DNA of 24,058 nt from positions 1-24,058 of the forward strand of contig JACSSB010000223.1 of the NCBI GenBank assembly GCA_014879435.1, in the 5' to 3' direction. Below the pieces are notes generated by a model. That model made no database searches, was not told the origin of the DNA, and saw only the letters and a list, made by a program, of their open reading frames with translations. Origin of the DNA: Phycisphaerales bacterium (GTDB lineage Bacteria > Pseudomonadota > Gammaproteobacteria > Competibacterales > Competibacteraceae). The translations under genes were made by a program, and so were the position numbers. Position 1 is the stretch's first letter. The number at the start of each line of letters is the position of its first letter. Positions 1 through 7,692 of this stretch are shown one piece after another.

Positions 1-206
1 GATGGGATGAGGGATTAAAGGGATAAAGGACATGGGTGAATGATAACCGCGCTGGCAGGGATTGGGGTAATAAAAGGAGGGATTAAATCCTATTTATATC
101 ATCATCTTCATTTGTCAATCCAAGATTCCTTTGGTACTTCCATCAACATCGTTTGATTAAGCAGCAGCCTTGTTAAATCTAACCAAGAAATTGCGTTTAT
201 TGTCTC

Positions 207-235
207 TTGAGATTTACTGTAACAAAATATATGCT
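207..235 (+). promoter_or_regulatory. Candidate sigma70 promoter for the CRISPR operon
   Basis: TTGAGA (207-212) and TATGCT (230-235) are separated by 17 bases. They match the -35 consensus at 5 of 6 and the -10 consensus at 4 of 6 positions. A start near 242 would give a leader of about 200 bases before the first gene, passing through both hairpins. This is sequence match only, in an AT-rich region where chance matches are common. Confidence 0.3.
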
Positions 236-292
236 ATTTATGCCGGTATCACAGTTCACCACTGTCGCTCCGTGTGTGGCGACAAGGAATCA

Positions 293-325
293 GTCAGCAA
301 ATGGGAATTCCGTGCTGACATTTTT
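293..325 (+). terminator. Terminator-like hairpin in the operon leader
   Basis: GTCAGCA (293-299) pairs perfectly with TGCTGAC (313-319) and is followed by ATTTTTC. The loop contains the palindrome GGAATTCC. A weaker hairpin, TGTCGC (263-268) with GCGACA (279-284), lies just upstream. It could end an upstream transcript or attenuate the operon. The stem is only 7 bp, so this is tentative. Confidence 0.35.
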
Positions 326-441
326 CTATCAATTCCATATAGCCGTTTCCTGAGGGTAACTATTGCCTTATTTGGCAGGATAGATCACTCCTAATAATCT
401 GGAGGCTAGATTAAGATAGCCAATATTTTGGAGAAATTATT

Positions 442-1722
442 ATGAATATTTTAATTGCCACAGTTGGTTCTAATCCTTTACCTGTCGTCGTCTCAATCCG
501 TGCAATTGAACCAGATCGCTTATGGTTACTCTACACTAGCGATGTTGAGCAGATTACAAACCGTATCAGTGAACACCTCAAGGTAAAATTACCAAACTGT
601 AAAATTTTACCATTGGAAATTAAGGATCACCAAAAAGCAAAATCTATCAGGGCAACATTAGAAGAAATTGAAGAAGACTGGCCAAATACCAAATTAAATT
701 ATACTGGCGGCACTAAATTGATGGCAGTTCATGTCCATTCGTTTTGGAAAGAAAAAGGAGGGAAACCGGAAAATGCTAGCTATCTAGGGTCGGACGGTAG
801 ATTGTACTTTGATGACATCAAGGAGTCCCTCTTAGAAGAGCAACTACCAAAACTGTATCTTGCCGATCTCTGCCAGCTCCACTTTAATAAAAACCCAAAA
901 AGTGGCAATGAGCATTTGAATGAAAAAAAATTAAAGTTGGCACAAGAGATTCATCGTTTTGTTTGCGATAATAATTTTAGTATCTATCAAGACCATCTAC
1001 CTCCTCTCTACGGGGAAAATAGTCTTGCCAGACTTGATGGCTATGATGACAAAATTAAATGTGATTGGAATGCTGCTAAGGAATTTAATTTCAAAAAAAC
1101 TGGTGCTTTTTTCAAAAAAGACCTTAGTATGCTATTTAAAATTTTCAACTTAGAGGCAAAATCTATTGAGGAATTCAGTTGTTGGCTTGAAGGCAATAGC
1201 TACCATAGGAAGAATTCAGAACAGAAAAAGAAAGCTAATTTGAGTAATGCTAAATGGCTATATGGCGTCTGGTTAGAGGTATGGCTAGCCGACCAACTCA
1301 AGCAGATGATTACATGTGATGGTAGAAAAATTTTTGATGAAGTTCATCAAAATGTCTCTATTGGTGATAAGCCCGATGATTTCGAGATGGATGTAGTCGC
1401 AGTATGTGGTTATCGGCTATTTTTATTTTCCTGTACCGTTGATGACAATGATTATTTAGTGAAGTCAAAGTTATTTGAGGCGGGTAACCGAGCTGCCCGC
1501 ATCGGTGGCGAACACGCCCGTGCTGCAATGTTATGTCTCCATGAGGAGCCTCAGTCGGTATTACAGACCGTTCAGGAGGAGCGCTGGTCGGGTTACAACA
1601 CCTTGCGCTTATTCGGCTTGGATCATATTAAAGGTGGAAGCAAGCCTTGCCAAGTGGTCAGTGGTCAGCAGCCTCGTGCGGTCACACTGCAACAAGGTGT
1701 TGAGGAATGGGTGAAGTCATGA
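442..1722 (+). CDS. card1: CARF-domain PD-(D/E)XK nuclease, Card1/Can2 (DUF1887) family
   Basis: A 426-aa ancillary effector of type III CRISPR. In this family cyclic oligoadenylate made by Cas10 binds an N-terminal CARF domain and activates a C-terminal nuclease that degrades nucleic acid. Visible here are the CARF start (LIATVGSNPLPVVVSI, residues 4-19), the family loop NYTGGTKLMAVHVHSFW (about 86-102), and a C-terminal nuclease core with E315-M-D317 followed by the strand ending S330-C331-T332. A characteristic KLFEAGNRAARIGGEHARAAM stretch follows. The family usually has Lys at the position held by T332; K341 or K343 might substitute. A GGAGAA site sits just before the ATG. The stop overlaps the cas10 start (ATGA), so the two are co-translated. 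The 5' three quarters are much more AT-rich than the 3' end. The family call is firm; nuclease activity is uncertain. Confidence 0.88.
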   Translation: MNILIATVGSNPLPVVVSIRAIEPDRLWLLYTSDVEQITNRISEHLKVKLPNCKILPLEIKDHQKAKSIRATLEEIEEDWPNTKLNYTGGTKLMAVHVHSFWKEKGGKPENASYLGSDGRLYFDDIKESLLEEQLPKLYLADLCQLHFNKNPKSGNEHLNEKKLKLAQEIHRFVCDNNFSIYQDHLPPLYGENSLARLDGYDDKIKCDWNAAKEFNFKKTGAFFKKDLSMLFKIFNLEAKSIEEFSCWLEGNSYHRKNSEQKKKANLSNAKWLYGVWLEVWLADQLKQMITCDGRKIFDEVHQNVSIGDKPDDFEMDVVAVCGYRLFLFSCTVDDNDYLVKSKLFEAGNRAARIGGEHARAAMLCLHEEPQSVLQTVQEERWSGYNTLRLFGLDHIKGGSKPCQVVSGQQPRAVTLQQGVEEWVKS

Positions 1723-3326
1723 GCTATCTTTCCCTCTATGATCTTACCGGCATTCAGCCGTACATCTTTGGTTCTAATATCCTTCAAGAAAACTTGGGTG
1801 GATCTTATCTCGTCAAGCAGGCGTTGGATGAATGGTTGAAAAATATTGCTTGCAAGATAGGTGCTAAATGTCAATGGTCTGGTGGCGGCAATGCAATGGT
1901 GATGACAGCCAGCCTCGATCAAGCCAAAGAAATCGCCACTGAACTCAGCCGTCGCTTACATCAGACTGCGCCTGGTTTATACGTGACTTGCGTTCACCAA
2001 CCTTGGAATGGCGGCGATGCTGATTTCAAGGAGCAACGAAAAAACCTGCTTCGGAAATTAAACATCAACAAAGCAGGGCGTTGGTCTCCAGCCGTGTTTG
2101 ATGGATCTGGCGTTACCGCTGCTTGTATATCAACTGGAGAGCCCGCAGTAAAATGGGATCAGAAAGATGAAAGATGGTTGGGACCAACAGCTAAGTCTCG
2201 TCTAGATTACGGCAAGAAGGCCGCTGAAGATCTGCAAAACATCCTGGGAAGTAACCAAAAAAAATATTCATTGCCTAATGATTTGGTCTGGACAAATCAA
2301 TTAGATAAACTGGGCCGTTCGTGCGGCGAGCAAAGCATATTGGGGGTCATTCATTTTGATGGTAATAGCATGGGCCAGCGTTTCAAAAAAGCTCGCTCGC
2401 TCCTAGAACTGTGTGAATTATCAAAGCGAGTCAATGAAGCTGGAAAGTATACTTTGCGGACCGCCTTAGATTGGGTAACTGATAATATTACTGGGATTAC
2501 AGATACCAACAAAGGAGGATTCTCTCTAAGTATCGATGACAAGAGAAGCAAACCCTGTTTTCCAGTACGCCCGATTGTCTACGGTGGCGACGACATCACC
2601 CTGGTTTGCGATGCTCGCATCGCTTTAGATTTGGCCGCCGAATTGCTTCGTGCGTGGTATCGACATACTGGTGATTTATTGGGTGAACCGGCCCATGCCT
2701 GCGCCGGTATTGCCTTAGTTCGCGTGCATTACCCATTTTATCGTGCCTATCAATTGGCTGAGAAATTATGTAAGGAAACAAAAAAATATCTGCGCAAAAA
2801 ACATGGTGAATCAGATGACTTTTCTGCACTGGATTGGGAATTCATTGCTGGTGCTGGCCTGACCTCATTCGATCAGCGACGAAGTAGTGACTTATATTGT
2901 GCCGCTAGCGACGAGCAGGAGCGGTTGCATGCTCGGCCATACTATGTGATTGGCGATCCACCGACGACAGCGCCCTACCGAGATTGGAACTGGTTTCGCA
3001 ATACGCTGGTCCATGCCCTGCAACAACAGGAAGAAACCCATACCCGTTTCAAGGAGTTGGCCAGCATTCTCCATCAGGGCGCCAGCGTTACTAGAATCCA
3101 TCTGGATCGTTGGCGTGATCGCTTCGGCCTATCCCGTGCCGAAGAATGGGATGACAGCGCAGATGGATTATGGCTGCCGGAACCAAAAAACTTAGCGATA
3201 TCCGATGGTTTTCCTAATAACGAAACCCCCTATTTGGACGCCATCGAACTGATGGACCGGATATTGCCATTACGTTGCTATACCAATAATGGCAAAGAAG
3301 AATCGGCGACGGGAGAATCGCCATGA
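1719..3326 (+). CDS. cas10: Cas10, short HD-less type III-D-like large subunit
   Basis: A 535-aa Cas10, which converts ATP to cyclic oligoadenylate when the effector binds target RNA. It starts directly with the palm-type sequence LYDLTGIQPYIFGSN and has no N-terminal HD nuclease domain, so it should not cut DNA in the usual way. The first palm shows HFDGNSMG (212-219, D214). The second carries the cyclase motif YGGDDIT, with GGDD at residues 289-292. CAGIALVRVHYPFYRAYQLAE, the usual helix and strand after GGDD, follows. Most Cas10 proteins are longer because of the HD domain. The ATG at 1719 overlaps the previous stop; an in-frame ATG at 1707 is also possible. The intact GGDD fits with the CARF nuclease gene immediately upstream. 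The next gene overlaps by ATGA. Confidence 0.9.
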   Translation: MSYLSLYDLTGIQPYIFGSNILQENLGGSYLVKQALDEWLKNIACKIGAKCQWSGGGNAMVMTASLDQAKEIATELSRRLHQTAPGLYVTCVHQPWNGGDADFKEQRKNLLRKLNINKAGRWSPAVFDGSGVTAACISTGEPAVKWDQKDERWLGPTAKSRLDYGKKAAEDLQNILGSNQKKYSLPNDLVWTNQLDKLGRSCGEQSILGVIHFDGNSMGQRFKKARSLLELCELSKRVNEAGKYTLRTALDWVTDNITGITDTNKGGFSLSIDDKRSKPCFPVRPIVYGGDDITLVCDARIALDLAAELLRAWYRHTGDLLGEPAHACAGIALVRVHYPFYRAYQLAEKLCKETKKYLRKKHGESDDFSALDWEFIAGAGLTSFDQRRSSDLYCAASDEQERLHARPYYVIGDPPTTAPYRDWNWFRNTLVHALQQQEETHTRFKELASILHQGASVTRIHLDRWRDRFGLSRAEEWDDSADGLWLPEPKNLAISDGFPNNETPYLDAIELMDRILPLRCYTNNGKEESATGESP

Positions 3327-5710
3327 AACTGTATCTGGAAATGGAATTGCTTTCCGACACTTGCTTCGCTGGTAGCGGTGGTGGTCGGGTTGGTACGGTC
3401 GACACCGAACTAGAAATCGATCCGCGAACCCGATTACCCATTGTGCGTGGGCGAACCTTGAAAGGTTTACTGTTAGAAGAATTAGCGCAGATCCTGCATG
3501 TACTGGAAAAGGAGGGTAACGGTCCTTGGCACATGGTGGCGGCATGTTTGTTCGGCACCCCTTCGCAAACTGAGCGATGTAGTCTTGCTTTTGGCGACGG
3601 TCATTTACCAAACGATGTACAAGTAGCGGTTCGGAGCAATCATCAGCGCCAGTCACACAAACAATACTGGGCTGAAACCGAAGTGCTGGCTGCCCTGACT
3701 ACCGTTCGCCACCAAACCAAAATCGATCCCAATGCCGGTGCACCGGAACCGCACAGCCTACGTAGCGCCCGGCTATTGCGGGCTGGTTTACGACTATGCG
3801 CGTTGGTCGATACGCATCGACCGCTCAATAACACCGAACAGGCTCTACTCGCTGCTTGTACGGTGGCCGTAAACCGGGCTGGCTTGCATCGTAACCATGG
3901 TTGGGGCGAGGTGCGGTTGCGAGTACTTGATGAACAAAAAAAAGATGTGACAGCGACTTGGCTGACTGCTCTGAGGCAACCGCCAACCGAATTACCGGCT
4001 GCCGAGCCACTCGCGATCCAACCAAAACTGTCGACTTCTTCAGTTCCTAACCGACGGGTAATTAGTTATCGGTTGAAGCTTACTGCTCCGGTTGTGTTGG
4101 CCATGGCAGGTGGCGAGACCAGCACTGTCGAAACTCGACCTTACATCAGCGGCAGCACCGTGCTCGGTGCCATGGCTTGGCGCTGGCTGGGTCAGCAACA
4201 CCCTGTTTGTGCCGATCCGGCTGGCGACCCTGAATTCCGGCGTTATTTTCTGGATAGCTCACGGTGGTTAAATGCCTACGCTGAGGGCGAAAACGGCAAG
4301 CGATTGTTGCCGTGTCCGTTGAGTATGGTAAACCGCAAAGGCGAATCGAATCCCGCATTCGATCAGGCAAGTCCATTTTTTGAAGATCAAGTTCAGGAAG
4401 AACCTGATACACAATGGAAGTCTTTTGATTGGCCGTTTGTTCAGGTGGAAGAAACTGAAGGTAAGGAAAGCATGGTGTACCGGCTAGGGAGGCGCCAACC
4501 TAAACTAACCACTCGCCTGCATCATACTCGCGATGATCGGGAAGCTGGTCGTTCTAAAAATGGCGTGATGTTCTCGTATGTCTCGTTAGATGCTGGCGAG
4601 CAGTTCATCGGCCATATCCTTTGTGAAACGGCGGAGGATGCCACCACCATTCGCGCCTTGCTCGAAGCCGGACCTTTACCGCTCGGGCGCTCGCGTACCG
4701 CCACTTACGGCGGTTGGGCACAAGTGGAAATACTCAGCGATGACGATGCCCAATACTGGCGAGAAGCTCCCGAACGACAAGAATTCACGGATGAGGAACA
4801 GGAACAAGGCCAGTTGGTCGTTACTCTGCTGTCCGACTATCTGGGTATCAACGAGCATGGTCTGCCCGATCCTTTGGCGTTGGAGCAAGATCTACGTAAA
4901 GCGCTGGGAATCAACCAGGCGCCGATAGCGCGTTTTCTCGGTAGCCGCTTGGTAACTGGCTATGTGTCGCACTGGCGGATGCCGCGCCCATCTCATCCGG
5001 CAGTAACTGCTGGCAGTGTGTTGGTTTACGAAAACGCTCAACTGGACTCGACCCGTCTGTCCGCGTTGCTTTGGCGGGGCATCGGGTCACGGCGGGCTGA
5101 AGGTTTTGGTCGAGTGACAGCGCAATGGCATGGTGCCCTTGAAATTCAGGCCCACGAGGAACGCTTGGTGGATTCGGAACCCGAAGCACCGTCTTCTCTA
5201 CCATCCCCGGAACTGATCTTCCTGCAACGCAATCTGCTGCGAAACGCTGTGCAGCGGGCGCTCACCCACCGCGCCGTGGAAGATGCCAACCAAGTCAGTC
5301 GGCCACCATCGCCGACCTTGATCGGTCGATTGCGGGCGCGTATTCGCACGGCTGCTACTGCTGACGAGGTGAAAGATTTTCTATTGCGAGCCAGCCGTCG
5401 GCCACAAGATAAGGACCGCCCCCAGAATAAAGGCTTGAAGAAGGCAGGTCAGGCGCTGGCACGTGCTCGCCAGGATGGGAAAAACCTGCACGACTGGCTA
5501 ATCGCCTGGATGTTGGGCGGAGACGGAAATCCACCGGGATGGATTGACTGCATTGAAGTGACTGAGGTCTGCACGCGGCTTAAATTGAAAATTGATCTGT
5601 TGGGCGACAACGACTGCTGGCGGTTGCTGCAAACCTATCTGGATGTGTTTTGCGAACAGTTGAGACGGCGCGCACAAAAACAATCTGTCAGCGCAGCGAC
5701 GCGGGGGTAA
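3323..5710 (+). CDS. cas7-cas5-cas11: Type III-Dv Cas7-Cas5-Cas11 fusion subunit
   Basis: A 795-aa multidomain effector subunit. Residues 1 to about 225 form a Cas7 (Csm3-like) RAMP domain: GTVDTELEIDPRTRLPIVRG leads into RTLKGLL, with D27 at the place of the catalytic Asp of Csm3. Residues about 240-605 look like Cas5/Csx10: RLKLTAPVVLAM, then YISGSTVLGAMAW, then the glycine-rich PLGRSRTATYGG. Residues about 620-795 are helical and basic with little else, fitting a Cas11-like small subunit. This domain order matches the fusion described for the Synechocystis type III-Dv complex. The start overlaps the cas10 stop (ATGA) and is preceded by GGGAGA. Inferred role: crRNA 5'-handle binding by the Cas5 part and one RNA cleavage site in the Cas7 part. 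The Cas11 assignment rests on position and helical character. Confidence 0.82.
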   Translation: MKLYLEMELLSDTCFAGSGGGRVGTVDTELEIDPRTRLPIVRGRTLKGLLLEELAQILHVLEKEGNGPWHMVAACLFGTPSQTERCSLAFGDGHLPNDVQVAVRSNHQRQSHKQYWAETEVLAALTTVRHQTKIDPNAGAPEPHSLRSARLLRAGLRLCALVDTHRPLNNTEQALLAACTVAVNRAGLHRNHGWGEVRLRVLDEQKKDVTATWLTALRQPPTELPAAEPLAIQPKLSTSSVPNRRVISYRLKLTAPVVLAMAGGETSTVETRPYISGSTVLGAMAWRWLGQQHPVCADPAGDPEFRRYFLDSSRWLNAYAEGENGKRLLPCPLSMVNRKGESNPAFDQASPFFEDQVQEEPDTQWKSFDWPFVQVEETEGKESMVYRLGRRQPKLTTRLHHTRDDREAGRSKNGVMFSYVSLDAGEQFIGHILCETAEDATTIRALLEAGPLPLGRSRTATYGGWAQVEILSDDDAQYWREAPERQEFTDEEQEQGQLVVTLLSDYLGINEHGLPDPLALEQDLRKALGINQAPIARFLGSRLVTGYVSHWRMPRPSHPAVTAGSVLVYENAQLDSTRLSALLWRGIGSRRAEGFGRVTAQWHGALEIQAHEERLVDSEPEAPSSLPSPELIFLQRNLLRNAVQRALTHRAVEDANQVSRPPSPTLIGRLRARIRTAATADEVKDFLLRASRRPQDKDRPQNKGLKKAGQALARARQDGKNLHDWLIAWMLGGDGNPPGWIDCIEVTEVCTRLKLKIDLLGDNDCWRLLQTYLDVFCEQLRRRAQKQSVSAATRG

Positions 5711-7204
5711 ATGATGACCGCCCATTTTCAGAAATATCGTGAAATAGGTCGCCGCTTGGTATGGACCGGCTTGCTGGAATTGGTTTCCCCTTGCCATCTC
5801 GGCGGCGCGGATGCCGATGCGACTTCAGATCGACCTCTGTTACGCGATGGCGGAGGTCGGCCTTATCTGCCGGGCACAACATTGACTGGGCTGTTGCGGG
5901 CACTGTTAACCAGAGTAGATGAGGATGCGGCCCAAGCTCTGTTCGGTGCGGTGTGGAGTAATCCAAACGGTAACCAAGCCCGGCTGCTGCTCAGCGATGC
6001 GTCAATCGAGCAAGTCGAATCGGTTCCTACGGAATTGCGCGACGGTGTAGCAATTGATGCCTGTCGGGGAGTGGCTGCTGACAAGAAAAAATACGACCTG
6101 GAACTGCTCCCAGTTGGGGTTCGCTTTTGTTTGCGCGGTCAATTGGATCTGTTTGGAGAACCAAAGCAGGACGAAGTGTTGCTACGTGGTCTGCTGCATA
6201 TTCTGCTGGCCCTGGAAAATGGCCAACTGATGCTCGGCGCGCGAACCCGGCGCGGTTTCGGCGAAACTCGGTTGGTAGCCGGGCAACAAGGATATTGGCA
6301 GGTGGAGGATTACCGACTGGATACACCCATCGGTTGGTACGCTTGGCTGGGGCGGCAACTGCACGGAATGCCAAAGGACTGGCCGATAGTCACCACAGTG
6401 ACGTACCCAGATACTGCCGCCTTGGCGAAATACCTGAAGATAGTTCTACCCCAATCGACGGAGACTCGTGATTTCAACGTGGTAGTGAATTTGCAGCTAG
6501 CCGGTTCATTGCTGGTCGGTTCGGAAGGCCATGACCCGGATCAACCGGATCGCAGCCACCTACAACGCTTGTGCTGGCGGAATGGCACTTCGACGCTGGA
6601 AAGCATATTGCCAGCCACTTCGCTGGGTGGCGTCTTGCGTCATCGTTGCCGCCGTATCGCACTGACCTTGGCTGGTCAAGGCAATGAGCTGTTAGCCGAA
6701 AAGCTGATAAGCGAAATGTTTGGGCCAGCCAAAATCGGCGGTGACCAAAAAGCTTGGGCTTCGCGGGTCACGATCCGCGAGGCGTCCATAAAAGGCGGCC
6801 AGTCATTGCGCCACACTCGCGTACGGATTGATCCGTGGACCGGTGGAGCGGTGGAAAGCCTATTGTTCACCGAAGATGCTCAATATGGCGGAGAGATCGA
6901 GTTACAACTGTGTTTGCAAGCGGGCGGTAAGAATTGGGATTGGATTTGGGCTAAATCTGCACAGGCGTTATTGCTATTGGCGTTGCGCGACTTGGCTGCT
7001 GGCGAGTTGACGGTCGGAGCGGAAAGTGGAGTCGGGCGAGGCCGGTTGCAACCGCTACTCGATAAACCGTTCGCTATCGTTACCACACCACCGATCAAGC
7101 TGTATCTGCAAGAGGATGGCACGGTTAATTGCGAACCCGTGACAGCGTTTCAGGAAGAATTCCATGCCCTGCACCGCTATCTCGGCATTGGAGACGGCCA
7201 ATGA
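5711..7204 (+). CDS. cas7-2x: Type III-Dv Cas7-2x, tandem RAMP subunit
   Basis: A 497-aa protein with two Cas7 (Csm3-like) RAMP domains in one chain. Domain 1 has LVWTGLLELVSPCHLGG, then TSDRPLLRD with D40 as the likely catalytic Asp, then the RAMP loop YLPGTTLTGLLRALL. Domain 2 begins around residue 258 with VVNLQLAGSLLVGSEG and repeats the pattern as ILPATSLGGVLRHR, but its acidic loop (HDPDQPDRSHL) is different. The glycine-rich TRRGFGETRL and SGVGRGRLQP mark the two domain ends. Duplicated Cas7 matches Cas7-2x of type III-Dv. It would form the backbone along the crRNA and contribute target-RNA cleavage. It starts immediately after the previous stop (TAAATG), with a second ATG three bases on, and overlaps csx19 by ATGA. 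Confidence 0.85.
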   Translation: MMTAHFQKYREIGRRLVWTGLLELVSPCHLGGADADATSDRPLLRDGGGRPYLPGTTLTGLLRALLTRVDEDAAQALFGAVWSNPNGNQARLLLSDASIEQVESVPTELRDGVAIDACRGVAADKKKYDLELLPVGVRFCLRGQLDLFGEPKQDEVLLRGLLHILLALENGQLMLGARTRRGFGETRLVAGQQGYWQVEDYRLDTPIGWYAWLGRQLHGMPKDWPIVTTVTYPDTAALAKYLKIVLPQSTETRDFNVVVNLQLAGSLLVGSEGHDPDQPDRSHLQRLCWRNGTSTLESILPATSLGGVLRHRCRRIALTLAGQGNELLAEKLISEMFGPAKIGGDQKAWASRVTIREASIKGGQSLRHTRVRIDPWTGGAVESLLFTEDAQYGGEIELQLCLQAGGKNWDWIWAKSAQALLLLALRDLAAGELTVGAESGVGRGRLQPLLDKPFAIVTTPPIKLYLQEDGTVNCEPVTAFQEEFHALHRYLGIGDGQ

Positions 7205-7680
7205 GCAAGGTTCATCTGGAAAATCGATATCTCCAATTTGAGCGAGTGGAGTTGATCGATACTGATTTATGTGCAGCTCTGAACGCTGTTTGGCAACGAC
7301 CGACGGGCTGGCTCTTTGGCCAAACTTTTGGCGGTGTCATTTGGGGCCAGATACGCGATGGCGAATTGGATTTGGCCACTAATATCAACATTAGCATGGA
7401 GGTGTTGCTGCGGCATGACACGTTACTCAATCTGCGATTGTTCAATGCCGAACAGGAGTTGCGGGCATGGCGGGCCGATATGGATCTGGAAGTGTGCCTT
7501 GTGAGAGAGGACTCTGACGGTGAAGCATACGCCGCTTGGCAGGAGCAGCGTTACGGCTTACAGCACGACTTACAGCAATCCAAACTTGGATGGCTGCGGG
7601 CACGCCATTATCTAGCGATGGAGCCGGAAACCGGTCTATTACGCGTAGCCGAGCATCGATTATTAGCGCTGGAACCCTAG
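7201..7680 (+). CDS. csx19: Csx19-like type III-D subunit (TIGR03984-like)
   Basis: A 159-aa acidic protein starting MSKVHLENRYLQFERVE. The ATG overlaps the previous stop (ATGA), so I prefer it over an in-frame start 72 bases upstream. It shows RPTGWLFGQTFGGVIWGQIRDGEL, then an alternating strand pattern and a charged C-terminal half ending in RVAEHRLLALEP. Size, composition and position between Cas7-2x and Cas7-insertion fit Csx19, a small accessory subunit of the type III-D effector whose biochemical job is poorly defined. No catalytic motif is visible. The assignment depends mainly on operon position and general resemblance. Confidence 0.7.
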   Translation: MSKVHLENRYLQFERVELIDTDLCAALNAVWQRPTGWLFGQTFGGVIWGQIRDGELDLATNINISMEVLLRHDTLLNLRLFNAEQELRAWRADMDLEVCLVREDSDGEAYAAWQEQRYGLQHDLQQSKLGWLRARHYLAMEPETGLLRVAEHRLLALEP

Positions 7681-7692
7681 AAGGAGAATGAC

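Larger units (their letters stand above)
1..441. other. AT-rich region upstream of the CARF nuclease gene
   Basis: No convincing gene is present. The region is AT-rich and contains a short direct repeat (GAGGGATTAAA near 10-19 and GGAGGGATTAAA near 77-88), a sigma70-like promoter candidate near 207-235, and two hairpins (263-284 and 293-319). The second hairpin is followed by a T-run. I looked for regularly spaced CRISPR repeats and saw none. A 74-codon open frame at 170-394 begins with TTG, has no ribosome binding site and resembles nothing I know. The stretch is best read as the operon's leader and promoter region. Confidence 0.5.

Noticed and set aside
170..394. 74-codon + strand open frame before the CARF gene
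   Set aside because: TTG start, no ribosome binding site, no recognisable family, and it spans both leader hairpins.
1..441. Possible CRISPR array or leader remnant
   Set aside because: Only one short direct repeat and hairpins are present; no regularly spaced repeats of constant length.
5498..6084. Several minus-strand open frames across the Cas7 genes
   Set aside because: They overlap strongly coding + strand sequence, have no ribosome binding sites and no recognisable motifs.
7129..7200. Upstream extension of the Csx19 gene
   Set aside because: It lies entirely within Cas7-2x in another frame; the ATGA overlap at 7201 is the natural start.
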